From Actinomadura sp. NAK00032 (GTDB lineage: Bacteria > Actinomycetota > Actinomycetes > Streptosporangiales > Streptosporangiaceae), in NCBI RefSeq assembly GCF_013364275.1, contig NZ_CP054932.1, forward strand, positions 2,170,001 to 2,234,000: 64,000 nucleotides of DNA. The letters run 5' to 3'. The notes beneath the pieces were generated by a model. The model was not told where the DNA came from. It ran no database searches and saw only the letters and a list, made by a program, of their open reading frames with translations. A program made the translations under genes and the position numbers. Shown here one piece after another: positions 29,953 to 39,592 of this stretch; the stretch's first letter is position 1; each line of letters starts with the position of its first letter.

Positions 29953-32900
29953 GTGCCCTCTGGTTCCTACCGTCTCGTGCGCCGCGCCGGTCCCGCGCGG
30001 AGCGTCCCGCCTGTGCTCGACGAGCAGCAGCGGCGGGTCGTCGAGCACGCCGGCGGGCCGCTGCTGGTGCTGGCGGGGCCGGGGACCGGTAAGACCACGA
30101 CGATCGTCGAGGCGGTCGTCGACCGCATCGAGAACCGGGGCGCCGATCCGGAGCGCGTGCTCGTCCTGACGTTCAGCCGCAAGGCGGCGGGGGAGCTGCG
30201 CGAGCGCATCACCGGGCGCCTGCACCGGACGACCCGCACCCCGCTCGCGCTCACCTTCCACAGCTACGCCTACGCGCTGCTCCGGCGCGACGCCGTCCTG
30301 AACGAGGAGCCGGCCCCGCGGCTGCTGTCCGGCCCAGAGCAGCTCCTGGAAGTGCGCCGGTTGCTGGAGGGCGAGCTGGCGGACGGCGCCCGCGACTGGC
30401 CGGAGCGCCTGAGGGCCGCTCTGGCGACGCGCGGGTTCGCCGAAGAGCTGCGTGACTTCACCTTGCGGGCCGTTGAGCGCCAGTACGCCGCCGAAGACCT
30501 GGCCGCGCTGGGACGCGTGCGCGGCCGCGACGACTGGTCCGCCATCGGCGGGTTCATGGAGCGGTACGTCGACCGGTTCCTCCTCGACCCCGTCCCCACC
30601 TACGACTACGGCGAGCTCATCCACATGGCCGCGGGCATGCTCGCGGACGAGGAGGTGCGGATCCGGGAGCGGGACGCCTACGACGTGGTGTTCGTGGACG
30701 AGTACCAGGACACCGACCCCGCGCAGGAGGCGCTCCTGCACTACCTCGCCGGAGAGGGCCGCGACCTGGTCGTGGTGGGCGACCCCGACCAGTCGATCTA
30801 CGGGTTCCGCGGCGCCGACGTGCGGGGCATCCAGGAGTTCCCCAGCCGCTTCCCGACCCTGGACGGCGAGCCCGCGCCCATGGTGGCGCTGCGGACGTGC
30901 CGCCGCATGGGCCCGGAGATCCTCGCGGCGTCGCGCCGCATCGCGCGCCGCCTGCCCGCCGGGTCGGCCGGCGCCGCCGAGCACCGCGCGCTGCAGCCGG
31001 TGGAGGAGCTGGACGACGGCGAGGTGCGCGCCGTCATCGCCGACTCCGAGAGCCAGGAGTCGGCGCTGGTGGCCGACGAGCTGCGCCGCGCCCACCTGCT
31101 CGACGGCGTCCCGTGGTCGCGGATGGCCGTCCTGGTGCGCAGCGCGGTGCGGCAGGTCCCGGTGCTCCGGCGCGCGCTCGCCCAGGCCGGTGTGCCGGTG
31201 GTCGTCGCGGGCGACGAAGTGCCGCTGATCGCCGAGCCCGCCGTCCGCCCGTTCCTGGTGCTGCTGCGGGCCGCGCTGAAGAAGGGCTTCCTGGACGAAG
31301 AGGTCGCCGAAGACCTGCTGACAGGGCCGCTGGGGGGCGCCGACGCGCTCGCCATGCGGCGGCTCAAGCGCGCCCTGCGCGACCTGGAGGAGCTGTCGGG
31401 CGGAGACCGTCCGCTAGGGGAGCTTCTCATCGCGGCCGTCAACGACCCCCGCGAGCTGATCCTCGTCCACGAGAAGGTGCGGGCGCCCGCCGAGCGGATC
31501 GCGCAGCTGATCGAGGTGGCGCGGCGCTCCGTGCACGACGGCGGCACCGCCGAGGACGTGCTGTGGGCCGTCTGGCAGGAGAGCGGCCAGGCCGACGTCC
31601 TGCTGGAGCAGAGCGTCAAGGGCGGGACGCGCGGCGCGGCGGCCGACCGCGACCTGGACGCCGTCGTCGCCCTGTTCGACCACGCGGCGCGGTTCGTCGA
31701 CCGGCTTCCCCAGGCGGGGCCCGAGCTGTTCGTCGACAACATCGCCTCCCAGGAGATCGCCGGCGACACCCTGGCCGAGCAGGCGCCCGAGGGCGAGGCC
31801 GTCCGGATCCTCACGGCGCACCGCTCCAAGGGCCTGGAGTGGGACGTGGTGGTCGTGGCCGGCGTCCAGGAGGGCGTCTGGCCCGATGTCCGCCTGCGCG
31901 GGTCGCTGCTGGGCGTCGAGGAGCTCATCGAGCACGCCGCAGGGGCGGAGCCGGAAGGCGACGCGGCGGCGGGCGCCTCCATGGCCGCCAAGATGCTCGA
32001 CGAGGAACGCCGGCTCTTCTACGTCGCGGTCACGCGCGCGCGCAAGCGCCTGGTGGTGACGGCCGTCGGCGGCGACGACACCGAAGAACGTCCGTCGCGG
32101 TTCCTCAACGAGCTGCTCCCCGGCGCCATCGAGCAGTCGCAACTGGACGAGAAGACGCGGTGGCTGTCACTGTCCGCGCTGGTCGCCGACCTGCGCTCGG
32201 TCGTCGCCGACCCGTCCCGCCCGGAACCGCTGCGGCGCGCCGCAGCCGGGCACCTGGCCCGCCTCGCGCGCGCGGGCGTGCGCGGCGCGAAACCGGAGAA
32301 CTGGTACGCCATCACCGCGCTGTCCGACCCCGGGCCCGCGTTCGGAGAGGACGAGCAGATCACCATCTCCCCGTCCCAGGTCGAGGCGTTCACCACCTGC
32401 GGGCTGCGCTGGCTGCTCGCCTCCGCCGTCGGCGCGCAGGAGGGCGGGCCCAACGAGTACAGCACGATGGGCAAGGTCGTCCACGCCGTCGCCGAGATGG
32501 CGGGCGCCGACGACGGCGTCGACGAGGTGCACGTCGCCGAGCGGCTCGACGAGATCTGGAACGACCTGGAGTTCCGCAGCTCCTGGTACTCGGAGAAGCA
32601 GCGCGAGCAGGCCGCGACCATGGTCGACAAGTTCCTCGCCTGGCACCGCGACAACCCCAACGAGGTCGTCGCGCTGGAGGAGTCGTTCAAGGTCGACCTC
32701 GGCCGCGTCGTCATCAAGGGCCGCATCGACCGCGCCGAACGCGACGAGCAGGGCCGCGCCGTCATCATCGACATCAAGACCTCCTCCACCGCCGTCCCCA
32801 AGGACGACCTGGCGCGGCACCCGCAGCTCGGCGTCTACCAGTACGCGGTGATGCTCGGCGCGTTCGAGCGGCACGGGCTGATCGAGCCGGGCGGCGCCAA

Positions 32901-33126
32901 GCTCGTCCAGGTCGGCAAGGCCGCGTTCACCGCGAGGGCGCGCGAGCAGGAGCAGCCGCCGCCCGCCGACGACGCCGACCCCGAGTGGCCGAAGAAGCTC
33001 ATCGAGGTCGTCGCGACCGGGATGGCGAGCGAGGTGTTCCAGGCGCGGGCGAACGACAAGTGTCGCACCTGTCCCGTACGCTCCTGCTGCCCCGTCCATG
33101 ACGAGGGCGGGCAGGTCGCCGACTGA
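29953..33126 (+). CDS. adnA: AdnA, helicase-nuclease subunit of the AdnAB recombination motor
   Basis: The 1057-residue protein has a UvrD-type motor: Walker A GPGTGKTTT, TFSRKAAGELRERI, DEYQDTDPAQE, GDPDQSIYGFRG, TAHRSKGLEWD and VAVTRAR. A C-terminal PD-(D/E)XK nuclease follows (VIIDIKTSS). Cysteines in FTTCGLRWLL and the C-terminal CRTCPVRSCCP are placed as in AddB-type iron-sulfur nucleases. With AdnB it resects double-strand ends for RecA. Length is close to mycobacterial AdnA. The start GTG at 29953 has no clear ribosome site; a GTG at 30013 just before LDEQQRR is an alternative. AdnB follows after 53 bp. Confidence 0.93.
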   Translation: MPSGSYRLVRRAGPARSVPPVLDEQQRRVVEHAGGPLLVLAGPGTGKTTTIVEAVVDRIENRGADPERVLVLTFSRKAAGELRERITGRLHRTTRTPLALTFHSYAYALLRRDAVLNEEPAPRLLSGPEQLLEVRRLLEGELADGARDWPERLRAALATRGFAEELRDFTLRAVERQYAAEDLAALGRVRGRDDWSAIGGFMERYVDRFLLDPVPTYDYGELIHMAAGMLADEEVRIRERDAYDVVFVDEYQDTDPAQEALLHYLAGEGRDLVVVGDPDQSIYGFRGADVRGIQEFPSRFPTLDGEPAPMVALRTCRRMGPEILAASRRIARRLPAGSAGAAEHRALQPVEELDDGEVRAVIADSESQESALVADELRRAHLLDGVPWSRMAVLVRSAVRQVPVLRRALAQAGVPVVVAGDEVPLIAEPAVRPFLVLLRAALKKGFLDEEVAEDLLTGPLGGADALAMRRLKRALRDLEELSGGDRPLGELLIAAVNDPRELILVHEKVRAPAERIAQLIEVARRSVHDGGTAEDVLWAVWQESGQADVLLEQSVKGGTRGAAADRDLDAVVALFDHAARFVDRLPQAGPELFVDNIASQEIAGDTLAEQAPEGEAVRILTAHRSKGLEWDVVVVAGVQEGVWPDVRLRGSLLGVEELIEHAAGAEPEGDAAAGASMAAKMLDEERRLFYVAVTRARKRLVVTAVGGDDTEERPSRFLNELLPGAIEQSQLDEKTRWLSLSALVADLRSVVADPSRPEPLRRAAAGHLARLARAGVRGAKPENWYAITALSDPGPAFGEDEQITISPSQVEAFTTCGLRWLLASAVGAQEGGPNEYSTMGKVVHAVAEMAGADDGVDEVHVAERLDEIWNDLEFRSSWYSEKQREQAATMVDKFLAWHRDNPNEVVALEESFKVDLGRVVIKGRIDRAERDEQGRAVIIDIKTSSTAVPKDDLARHPQLGVYQYAVMLGAFERHGLIEPGGAKLVQVGKAAFTARAREQEQPPPADDADPEWPKKLIEVVATGMASEVFQARANDKCRTCPVRSCCPVHDEGGQVAD

Positions 33127-33179
33127 ACAGCGGCCTGAACAGCGACTGAACGGTCCACGGTGAGCTCGGGGGGAGCGAG

Positions 33180-36100
33180 GTGATCACGCCGGGAGAACTG
33201 GCCCGGCTGCTGGAGATCCCGGAGCCGACGGAGGAGCAGGCCCGGGTGATCGAGGCGCCGCTGGCGCCGATGGCGGTGATCGCGGGCGCCGGGTCCGGGA
33301 AGAGCGAGACGATGGCCGCGCGGGTGGTGTGGCTGGTCGCGAACGGCTTCGTCCGGCCCGAGCGCGTCCTCGGGCTGACCTTCACCCGCAAGGCCGCCGC
33401 CGAGCTCGGCGTGCGCGTGCGCAAGCGGCTCGACAAGCTCCGCGAGGTGCTGCCCGCCGACGAGCTCGAACGGCTCGGCGGCGAGGCCCTGTTCGACGGC
33501 GAGCCCATGGTGTCGACCTACCACTCGTACGCGGCGCGGCTCTTCGGCGACCACGCCCTGCGCGAGGCCCTCGAACCCACCATGCGGCTGATCTCGCCGG
33601 CCGTCGCCTGGCAGATCTGCTCGCGGGTGGTCGACGCCTACAACGGCCCCATGGACCGCATCGACTGGCAGCCCGACACCGTCACCAAGGCCGTCATGGA
33701 ACTGGCCGGCGACCTGGCCGAGCACCTGCGCACCGCCGAGGACGTCCGCAAGGTCGGCGCCTGGCTCGACGAGCGGCTCGCCGTGGTGAACAAGCCGCTG
33801 AAGGCGCAGCGCGACATCCTCGCCAAGCACGCCGTCCGCGAGCAGCTCATGCCGCTCATCGAGGCGTACGCGCGGGCCAAGTCCGACCGGGAGGTCATCG
33901 ACCACGGCGACCAGATGGCGCTCGCCGCGCGCATCGCCTCCAGGCATCCCGAGGTCGGGATGATCGAGCGGTCCCGGTTCTCCGTCGTCCTGCTGGACGA
34001 GTACCAGGACACCAGCCAGGCGCAGCTCGTCCTGCTGCGCTCGCTGTTCGCGGGCGGCCACCCGGTGACGGCCGTCGGCGATCCGTGCCAGTCGATCTAC
34101 GGGTGGCGGGGCGCGAGCGCCGGGAACCTGCTGCGCTTCGCCCACGACTTCCCCGCGCAGCCCGGCGCGGACGGGCGGCGGCCGGTGCCGGCGCCGGTCG
34201 TCCAGCTCAGCCGGTCGTTCCGCAACGGCGAGCTGATCCTGGAGGCGGCGGCCAAGGTGCAGGAGGAGCTGCGCGCCGAGACCAAGGCCGTGCCGCGCCT
34301 CGTCCCGGGGGCGGGCCGCGAGGCGCGCGGCCGCGTCGAGTGCGCGCTGTTCCCCACGGTCGAGGACGAGGCCGACCGCATCGCCGCGCGCATCGCGGGC
34401 CTGATGGCCGCCGACCCCGAGACCGCGCCCGACGGCGGCCCGCAGGCCGAGCCGCTGCGCTACTGCGACGTCGCCGTCCTGGCGCGCAAGCGGTCGCAGT
34501 TCCCGCTGGTCCGGCGGGCGCTGGAGGCGCGCGGCATCCCCGTCGAGGTCGTCGGGCTCGGCGGGCTGCTCACCGTCCCCGAGGTGCAGGACGTCGTCGC
34601 CACGCTGCGGGTCATGCACGACCCGACCGCGGGCGCGTCCCTCGCCCGGCTGCTCACCGGCCCGCGCTGGCGGCTCGGCCCCCGCGACCTCGTCGCGCTG
34701 GGCCGCCGCGCCCGCGCCCTCGCCCAGGAGACGGCCCGCGACGTCACCCCGCCCGAGCGCCCCGAACCGGCCCCGGCCGAGGACGCCCCACCGGGGGACG
34801 CCATGGCGGAGCCCGCCGCGCCGGACGCCGGCGACGACCCGCTCCGCCAGCTCGTCGGGGAGCTGAACCAGGAGACCGGCAGCCTCGTCGACGCGCTCGA
34901 CGACCTCGGCCCGGCCGAGGCGTACTCGCCGGAGGGGTACGGCCGGCTGCGGCGCCTGCGCGACGAGCTGCGCGGCCTGCGGAGCCAGGTCGGGCTGCCG
35001 CTGCCCGACCTCGTCACCGAGGTCGAGCGGGCCCTCGGCCTCGACATCGAGGTCGCCGCGCGGTCCGGGCTCGACCCGGTCACCGCCCGCGCCGACCTCG
35101 ACGCCTTCATCGACGCCGCCGCCACCTTCGCCGGCGACGCCGAGGACCCGACGCTCGGCGCGTTCCTCGCCTACCTCAAGGCCGCCGAGACCGAGGAGTT
35201 CGGGCTGGAGGCCGGGCGCGTGGGGGAGACCGACAGCGTCAAGCTGCTCACCGTCCACGCGTCCAAGGGCCTGGAGTGGCCCGTCGTCGTGGTGCCGGGC
35301 CTGTCGTACACGCCGCAGAAGAACGGCGGCCCCGCCAAGGGGTCGATCTTCCCGTCGCCGCCGCAGAACGCCACCCGCTGGACGGCGAACCCGCGCGTCC
35401 TGCCGTTCATGCTGCGCGGCGACCGCGCCGACCTGCCCGCGCTGACCGGCCTGGAGAAGGACGACCTCGCCGCGTTCGACCAGGCGTGCGCCGAACGCGA
35501 CCTGCGCGAGGAGCGGCGGCTCGCCTACGTCGCGGTCACCCGCGCGTCCAGCCTGCTCATCACCACCGGCTACTGGTGGGGGGCGTCGGGCCGGCCGCTC
35601 GGCCCGTCGCCGTTCCTGGAGGAGGTGCGCGCCGTCTGCGTCGCCGGCGCCGGATCCGTCGCCGTCTGGACCGACCCGCCGGAGGAGGGGGCCGCGAACC
35701 CGCTGCTCGCCGACCCCGAGGAGGCGCAATGGCCCGTCGCACCCGGCGAGCGCGGCCACTCCGACCTCACCGCCCGCCAGCGCTACGAGGCGGTCGTCGA
35801 GGGCGCCCGCATGGTCGGGGACGAGATGGCCGGGCGGACACGGCACTGGGCGGGCGACACCGGCCTGTCCGACGCCGACCGCGCCCGGATGACCGCGTGG
35901 GCGCGCGACGTCGAGCTGCTGCTCGCCGAGCGCGACCGGGGCCGCTCCGGCGACGGCCTGCTCGTCGAGCTGCCCGCGCACCTGTCGGTGTCGTCGCTGG
36001 TGTCGCTCGCGCGCGACCCGGCGGCGCTCGCCCGGCAGATCCGCCGCCCCATGCCGCGCCCGCCCGCCCCCTACGCGCGGCGCGGCACCGCGTTCCACGC

Positions 36101-36566
36101 CTGGCTGGAGGGCCGCTGGGGGCAGCAGCGCCTCCTCGACCCCGACGAGCTGCCCGGCGCCGCCGACGAGGGCGCCGCCGACGACTCCCAGCTCGCCCGG
36201 CTGCGGGAGCGGTTCGAGGAGTCGGAGTGGGCGTCCCGCGAACCGCTCGACATCGAGGTGCCGTTCGAGACGATCATCGGCGACCGGCTCGTCCGGGGCC
36301 GGATGGACGCGGTGTTCCGGTCGCCGGGCGGCGGCTACGAGGTCGTCGACTGGAAGACCGGCTCGCCGCCGTCCGGGGCGGAGGCGCGGTTCGCGGCGGT
36401 GCAGCTCGCCGCGTACCGGCTGGCGTGGGCGACGCTGACCGGGGTCGAGGTCTCCGCGGTCAGCGCGGCGTTCCACTACGTCGGCGCGAACGTCACCGTC
36501 CGGCCGGCCGACCTGCTGGACGCCGCCGGGCTCGCCGCGCTCCTCGACGGCGTCCCCGCCCTGTGA
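33180..36566 (+). CDS. adnB: AdnB, helicase-nuclease subunit of the AdnAB recombination motor
   Basis: The 1128-residue protein has Walker A GAGSGKSETM, TFTRKAAAELGVRVRKRL, DEYQDTSQAQ, GDPCQSIYGWRG, TVHASKGLEWP and VAVTRAS motifs. Its C-terminal RecB-like nuclease has GTAFHAWLEGRW and EVVDWKTG. Unlike AdnA it lacks the cysteines for an iron-sulfur cluster. A GTG start at 33180 is preceded by GGGGGGAG. An acidic Pro/Glu/Ala linker (about residues 520-550) interrupts the 1B/2B region. The pair is translated in order and should form the heterodimer known from mycobacteria. A 14-bp tandem duplication covers its stop codon. Confidence 0.93.
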   Translation: MITPGELARLLEIPEPTEEQARVIEAPLAPMAVIAGAGSGKSETMAARVVWLVANGFVRPERVLGLTFTRKAAAELGVRVRKRLDKLREVLPADELERLGGEALFDGEPMVSTYHSYAARLFGDHALREALEPTMRLISPAVAWQICSRVVDAYNGPMDRIDWQPDTVTKAVMELAGDLAEHLRTAEDVRKVGAWLDERLAVVNKPLKAQRDILAKHAVREQLMPLIEAYARAKSDREVIDHGDQMALAARIASRHPEVGMIERSRFSVVLLDEYQDTSQAQLVLLRSLFAGGHPVTAVGDPCQSIYGWRGASAGNLLRFAHDFPAQPGADGRRPVPAPVVQLSRSFRNGELILEAAAKVQEELRAETKAVPRLVPGAGREARGRVECALFPTVEDEADRIAARIAGLMAADPETAPDGGPQAEPLRYCDVAVLARKRSQFPLVRRALEARGIPVEVVGLGGLLTVPEVQDVVATLRVMHDPTAGASLARLLTGPRWRLGPRDLVALGRRARALAQETARDVTPPERPEPAPAEDAPPGDAMAEPAAPDAGDDPLRQLVGELNQETGSLVDALDDLGPAEAYSPEGYGRLRRLRDELRGLRSQVGLPLPDLVTEVERALGLDIEVAARSGLDPVTARADLDAFIDAAATFAGDAEDPTLGAFLAYLKAAETEEFGLEAGRVGETDSVKLLTVHASKGLEWPVVVVPGLSYTPQKNGGPAKGSIFPSPPQNATRWTANPRVLPFMLRGDRADLPALTGLEKDDLAAFDQACAERDLREERRLAYVAVTRASSLLITTGYWWGASGRPLGPSPFLEEVRAVCVAGAGSVAVWTDPPEEGAANPLLADPEEAQWPVAPGERGHSDLTARQRYEAVVEGARMVGDEMAGRTRHWAGDTGLSDADRARMTAWARDVELLLAERDRGRSGDGLLVELPAHLSVSSLVSLARDPAALARQIRRPMPRPPAPYARRGTAFHAWLEGRWGQQRLLDPDELPGAADEGAADDSQLARLRERFEESEWASREPLDIEVPFETIIGDRLVRGRMDAVFRSPGGGYEVVDWKTGSPPSGAEARFAAVQLAAYRLAWATLTGVEVSAVSAAFHYVGANVTVRPADLLDAAGLAALLDGVPAL

Positions 36567-36585
36567 TTCTCGCCCTGTGATTCTC
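36558..36585. repeat. 14-bp tandem duplication over the adnB stop codon
   Basis: gccctgtgattctc occurs twice in direct succession. The first copy contains the adnB TGA and the second repeats it two frames away. Confidence 0.75.
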
Positions 36586-36673
36586 GCCCGGACGGGGTGA
36601 TGAGTCTCACTCCCCTCTGGTCACCGTGCGTGCTTTCGGGGATGATCCGGGCAACCATTTCGAGGGAGGCGAC

Positions 36674-37453
36674 GTGACGGTGACGCACGACGAGAAGGTC
36701 GTCCGGGAGTTCTCCAAGCAGGCGGCCGGGTTCGCCGACCCGAGGCTGAACGCCGCCTTCACCCGTCACCTGGACCGGCTCGTCCGCTTCATGGAGCCGG
36801 AACTCGACCTGGAGGACGTCGTGCTGGAGGTCGCGGCCGGCACCGGCCTCGTGTCCCGCGCGATCGCCCACCGCGTCCGGCACGTCACGGCCCTGGACCT
36901 CACGCCCGCGATGCTCGCCGAGGGCAAGCGCGGCGCCGACCAGGCCGGCCTGACGAACCTGACGTTCACCCGCGGCGACGCGACCGCGCTGCCCTACCTG
37001 GACCGCTCGTTCACGTTGGTCATGACCCGTTTCTCGCTGCACCAGGTCGCCGACCCCGGGGCCGTCGTGGCGGAGATGGCCCGGGTCAGCCGGCCCGGCG
37101 CCGCGCTGATCATCGCCGACCTGGTCCGGCCGGACGGCGCGGCGGGCGACCCCGACCGCATCGAGCGGCTCCGCGACCCCTCGCACGGCACCGCGCTCAC
37201 CGAGGCGCGGATCGCGGAGCTGGTGGCGGCGGCGGGCGCCGAGGTCAAGCGCGCCGAGACCTTCGACTTCGTGCGGCCGCTCGACCCGTGGCTGGAGTTC
37301 AGCCAGACCCCCGCCGAGACCGCCGCCCAGATCAGGCGGGAGCTGGAGGAGGAGCTGGCGGACGGCCCCGCGACCGGCATGCGCCCGAGCATGGTGGACG
37401 GCGTCCTGCACTTCACGCACTCGTACCTGTTCCAGCAGGCGATCGCCGGGTAA
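36674..37453 (+). CDS. class I SAM-dependent methyltransferase
   Basis: The protein of about 259 residues has a Methyltransf_11-type core: motif I VLEVAAGTGLVSRAI, LDLTPAMLAEGKRG, the post-I GDATALPYLDRSF and the motif IV region MTRFSLHQV. This is UbiE/BioC-like in sequence, but the substrate is unknown. GGGAGG lies just before the GTG at 36674, and a second in-frame GTG at 36680 has better spacing. It follows adnB after 107 bp and is probably a separate unit. It is not a conserved part of the repair block. Confidence 0.85.
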   Translation: MTVTHDEKVVREFSKQAAGFADPRLNAAFTRHLDRLVRFMEPELDLEDVVLEVAAGTGLVSRAIAHRVRHVTALDLTPAMLAEGKRGADQAGLTNLTFTRGDATALPYLDRSFTLVMTRFSLHQVADPGAVVAEMARVSRPGAALIIADLVRPDGAAGDPDRIERLRDPSHGTALTEARIAELVAAAGAEVKRAETFDFVRPLDPWLEFSQTPAETAAQIRRELEEELADGPATGMRPSMVDGVLHFTHSYLFQQAIAG

Positions 37454-37457
37454 CGAT

Positions 37458-37495
37458 TCGAGCGAATGTTCGACGCGGATCGCTCATATGTTCTA
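37458..37495 (+). promoter_or_regulatory. two tandem LexA (SOS) box-like sites
   Basis: TCGAGCGAATGTTCGA (37458-37473) and TCGCTCATATGTTCTA (37480-37495) each match the actinobacterial SOS box TCGAACATATGTTCGA at 13 of 16 positions. They are 6 bp apart and end 12 bp before the ATG of the next gene. LexA bound here would block transcription of that gene. Confidence 0.55.
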
Positions 37496-37506
37496 GGTTG
37501 GCGGGC

Positions 37507-37812
37507 ATGGGTTCCACCACCGTGCGGTCCCTCGACCGCGAGCCCGCCGCGCTGGCGATGCGCATCGGCGTCGTCGCGGCCGAGGCGGCCCTCGCCACCT
37601 TCGCCCGCAACCTCGACCTCGACGACCTGGCCGACGGCGTCGACTTCCAGGGCGCCATCGGCCCCGCCGAATGGCCGGTGTTCTCGCTGGTCATCGACAC
37701 CCTCGCCGAGGCCGGCCCGGGCGACCGCCGGTCCCTGGACGAGCGCCGCGCCGACGCGCTCAACGACCTCGCCCGCATCTGCATGGCGGCCAAGAACCGC
37801 GGCGCCGCATGA
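37507..37812 (+). CDS. hypothetical protein behind SOS-like boxes (101 residues)
   Basis: The family is not recognised. The ATG at 37507 lies just after two LexA-like boxes. The product is soluble and mostly helical, with RIGVVAAEAALATFARNLDL and a Leu/Asp-rich middle, then a conserved-looking ADALNDLARICMAAKNRG end. It has no membrane segment, cysteine cluster or nuclease motif. Codon use is typical of the genome. Given the boxes and AdnAB upstream, a role in the DNA damage response is an inference. It is convergent with the acyl-CoA synthetase gene. Confidence 0.65.
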   Translation: MGSTTVRSLDREPAALAMRIGVVAAEAALATFARNLDLDDLADGVDFQGAIGPAEWPVFSLVIDTLAEAGPGDRRSLDERRADALNDLARICMAAKNRGAA

Positions 37813-37907
37813 CCCGGTGACCGGGCGCGTCCGGGACCGCGCGGCCCTGGACCCGGGCGCCGCCCCCACCCTGAGCACCGCCCTCAGCCTGGGGCCGGGG
37901 GCCGTCC

Positions 37908-39503
37908 TCAACCGCCCAGCGCCCCGGTTCTGACCTTGCCCGTGCTGGTCCGGGGCAGTTCCCGGACGAACCGGATGTCGCGCGGCACCTTGTACCTGGC
38001 CAGGTGCGTGCGCACGTGCTCCTTGAGCTCGTCCGCGGTGACCGACGAGCCGGGGGCGCGCACCACGTACGCGGCGAGGCGCTGGCCGAACGCCTCGTCG
38101 TCCACGCCGGTGACGGCGACGTCCGCGACGTCCGGACGGCCGCCGAGCAGGTCCTCGACCTCGCCGGGGAACACGTTCTCGCCGCCGGACACGATCATGT
38201 CGTCGGCGCGGCCGTCGATGAACAGCCGCCCGGCCGCGTCGAGGTGGCCGAGGTCGCCGGTGCTCGTCAGGCCGTCCAGCATCGGCTTGCCACCGCCGCC
38301 GGTGTAGCCGGCGAACCGCAGGCCGCCGCCGGTGTAGACCTCGCCGGTCCCGCCGGGCGGGACGTCCCGGCCGTCCTCGTCGAGGATCCGGACGGTCAGC
38401 CGCAGCGACGGCCGCCCGGCGGTGCCCGGCGCGGCGCGCAGGTCGGCCGGGGTGGCGATGGTGGCCCAGCCCGTCTCCGTCGCGCCGTAGACGTTGACGA
38501 GGACGTCGCCGAACGCGTCCATGAACGCCTCCGACAGGTGCGGGTGGAGCATCGAGCCGCCCGACACGACCGCGCGGAGGGTGGGCGTCTCCGGCCTGCC
38601 GGGCACGTCCAGGATGCGCTGGAGCATCAGCGGCACCGCGACCAGCGCCTCGGCCTCGTTGTCGGCGATGGCCTGCAGGGCCGCGCGCGGGTCGAACCGG
38701 CGTGACAGGACGAGCGGCATGCCCATGCCGAGGCCGACCGCCGTGTAGGCGAAGCCGAGGATGTGGAACAGCGGCGGCGCGATGACGATCGGCGCCCCGG
38801 CCCGGACGGGGACGCGCATGGCGTGGGTCAGCGCGGCCGGGAGCAGCGCCCCGAGGGACATGTCGTGCCGGGCGCCCTTCGGCGTGCCGGTGGTGCCCGA
38901 CGTCATCACGATCACGCTGCCGGTGCGGTCGGGCAGGAGCGGTTCGGGCTCGGTGCAGCCGATGAGCGCGTCGACCGTCTCGGTCTCCGGGGGCGCGTCG
39001 CCGCCGGTCCAGGCGAGCAGCCGCCGCCCGGCGAACCCGGACTCCTCGACGGCGTCGGCGAACTCCTCGTCGTGGACGAGCAGTTCGATCCCCTCGCGCT
39101 CCGCGACCTGCCCGAGCTGCGCGCCGGAGAAGTCGGTGTTGAGCAGGACGACGTCGTTGCCGAGCCGCGACACGGCGAGCAGCGTCTCCACGAACCCGCG
39201 GTGGTTGCGGCACAGGACGCCGGCCCGGCCGTCCCCGATGCGGCTGCCGAGGGCGGTGGCCAGCGACGCGGCGCGCCGTTCCAGTTCGGCGTAGGAGAGC
39301 GCGCCGCGCTCGTCGATCAGCGCGGTCCGCCCCGGGAACCGCAGCGCCGCCATCGCGCCGATCGTCGCCGGCACGGGCCCGAACCGGACGTACGGGAACA
39401 GCAGCCGCGCGGCCCGGTCCGGCCGGATCGGCCGCACGACCCCCGTGTCCCGCACGGCGCGGACGGCCCGCACCCCTGACCGCAGCTGGTCGAGCAGTGG
39501 CAA
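37908..39503 (-). CDS. AMP-dependent acyl-CoA synthetase
   Basis: The 531-residue ANL-superfamily enzyme has the P-loop TSGTTGTPKGARHD, the VYGATETGW adenylate motif, TSTGDLGHLD, and the C-terminal catalytic lysine in RTSTGKVRTG. It activates a carboxylic acid, most likely a medium or long fatty acid, to the CoA thioester. I use a TTG start at 39503 with GAAGGA 6 nt upstream, giving MPLLDQLRSGVRAVRAVRDT. The sequence around the acyl pocket does not let me name the chain length. It is divergent from the DinB-type gene at 39593. Confidence 0.92.
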   Translation of the reverse strand: MPLLDQLRSGVRAVRAVRDTGVVRPIRPDRAARLLFPYVRFGPVPATIGAMAALRFPGRTALIDERGALSYAELERRAASLATALGSRIGDGRAGVLCRNHRGFVETLLAVSRLGNDVVLLNTDFSGAQLGQVAEREGIELLVHDEEFADAVEESGFAGRRLLAWTGGDAPPETETVDALIGCTEPEPLLPDRTGSVIVMTSGTTGTPKGARHDMSLGALLPAALTHAMRVPVRAGAPIVIAPPLFHILGFAYTAVGLGMGMPLVLSRRFDPRAALQAIADNEAEALVAVPLMLQRILDVPGRPETPTLRAVVSGGSMLHPHLSEAFMDAFGDVLVNVYGATETGWATIATPADLRAAPGTAGRPSLRLTVRILDEDGRDVPPGGTGEVYTGGGLRFAGYTGGGGKPMLDGLTSTGDLGHLDAAGRLFIDGRADDMIVSGGENVFPGEVEDLLGGRPDVADVAVTGVDDEAFGQRLAAYVVRAPGSSVTADELKEHVRTHLARYKVPRDIRFVRELPRTSTGKVRTGALGG

Positions 39504-39592
39504 CGTCGTTCCTTCCCCTCGTCCTCCGTCCCGCCCATACCCGCCCTTTCCGCAGATATTGAGCGCTCCGTGCCGTGGGTTAACGTCGAGGC

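Noticed and set aside
32835..36476. 1213-codon minus-strand frame opposite adnAB
   Set aside because: Antisense of helicase-nuclease genes whose motifs are complete on the plus strand; no recognisable protein or ribosome site.
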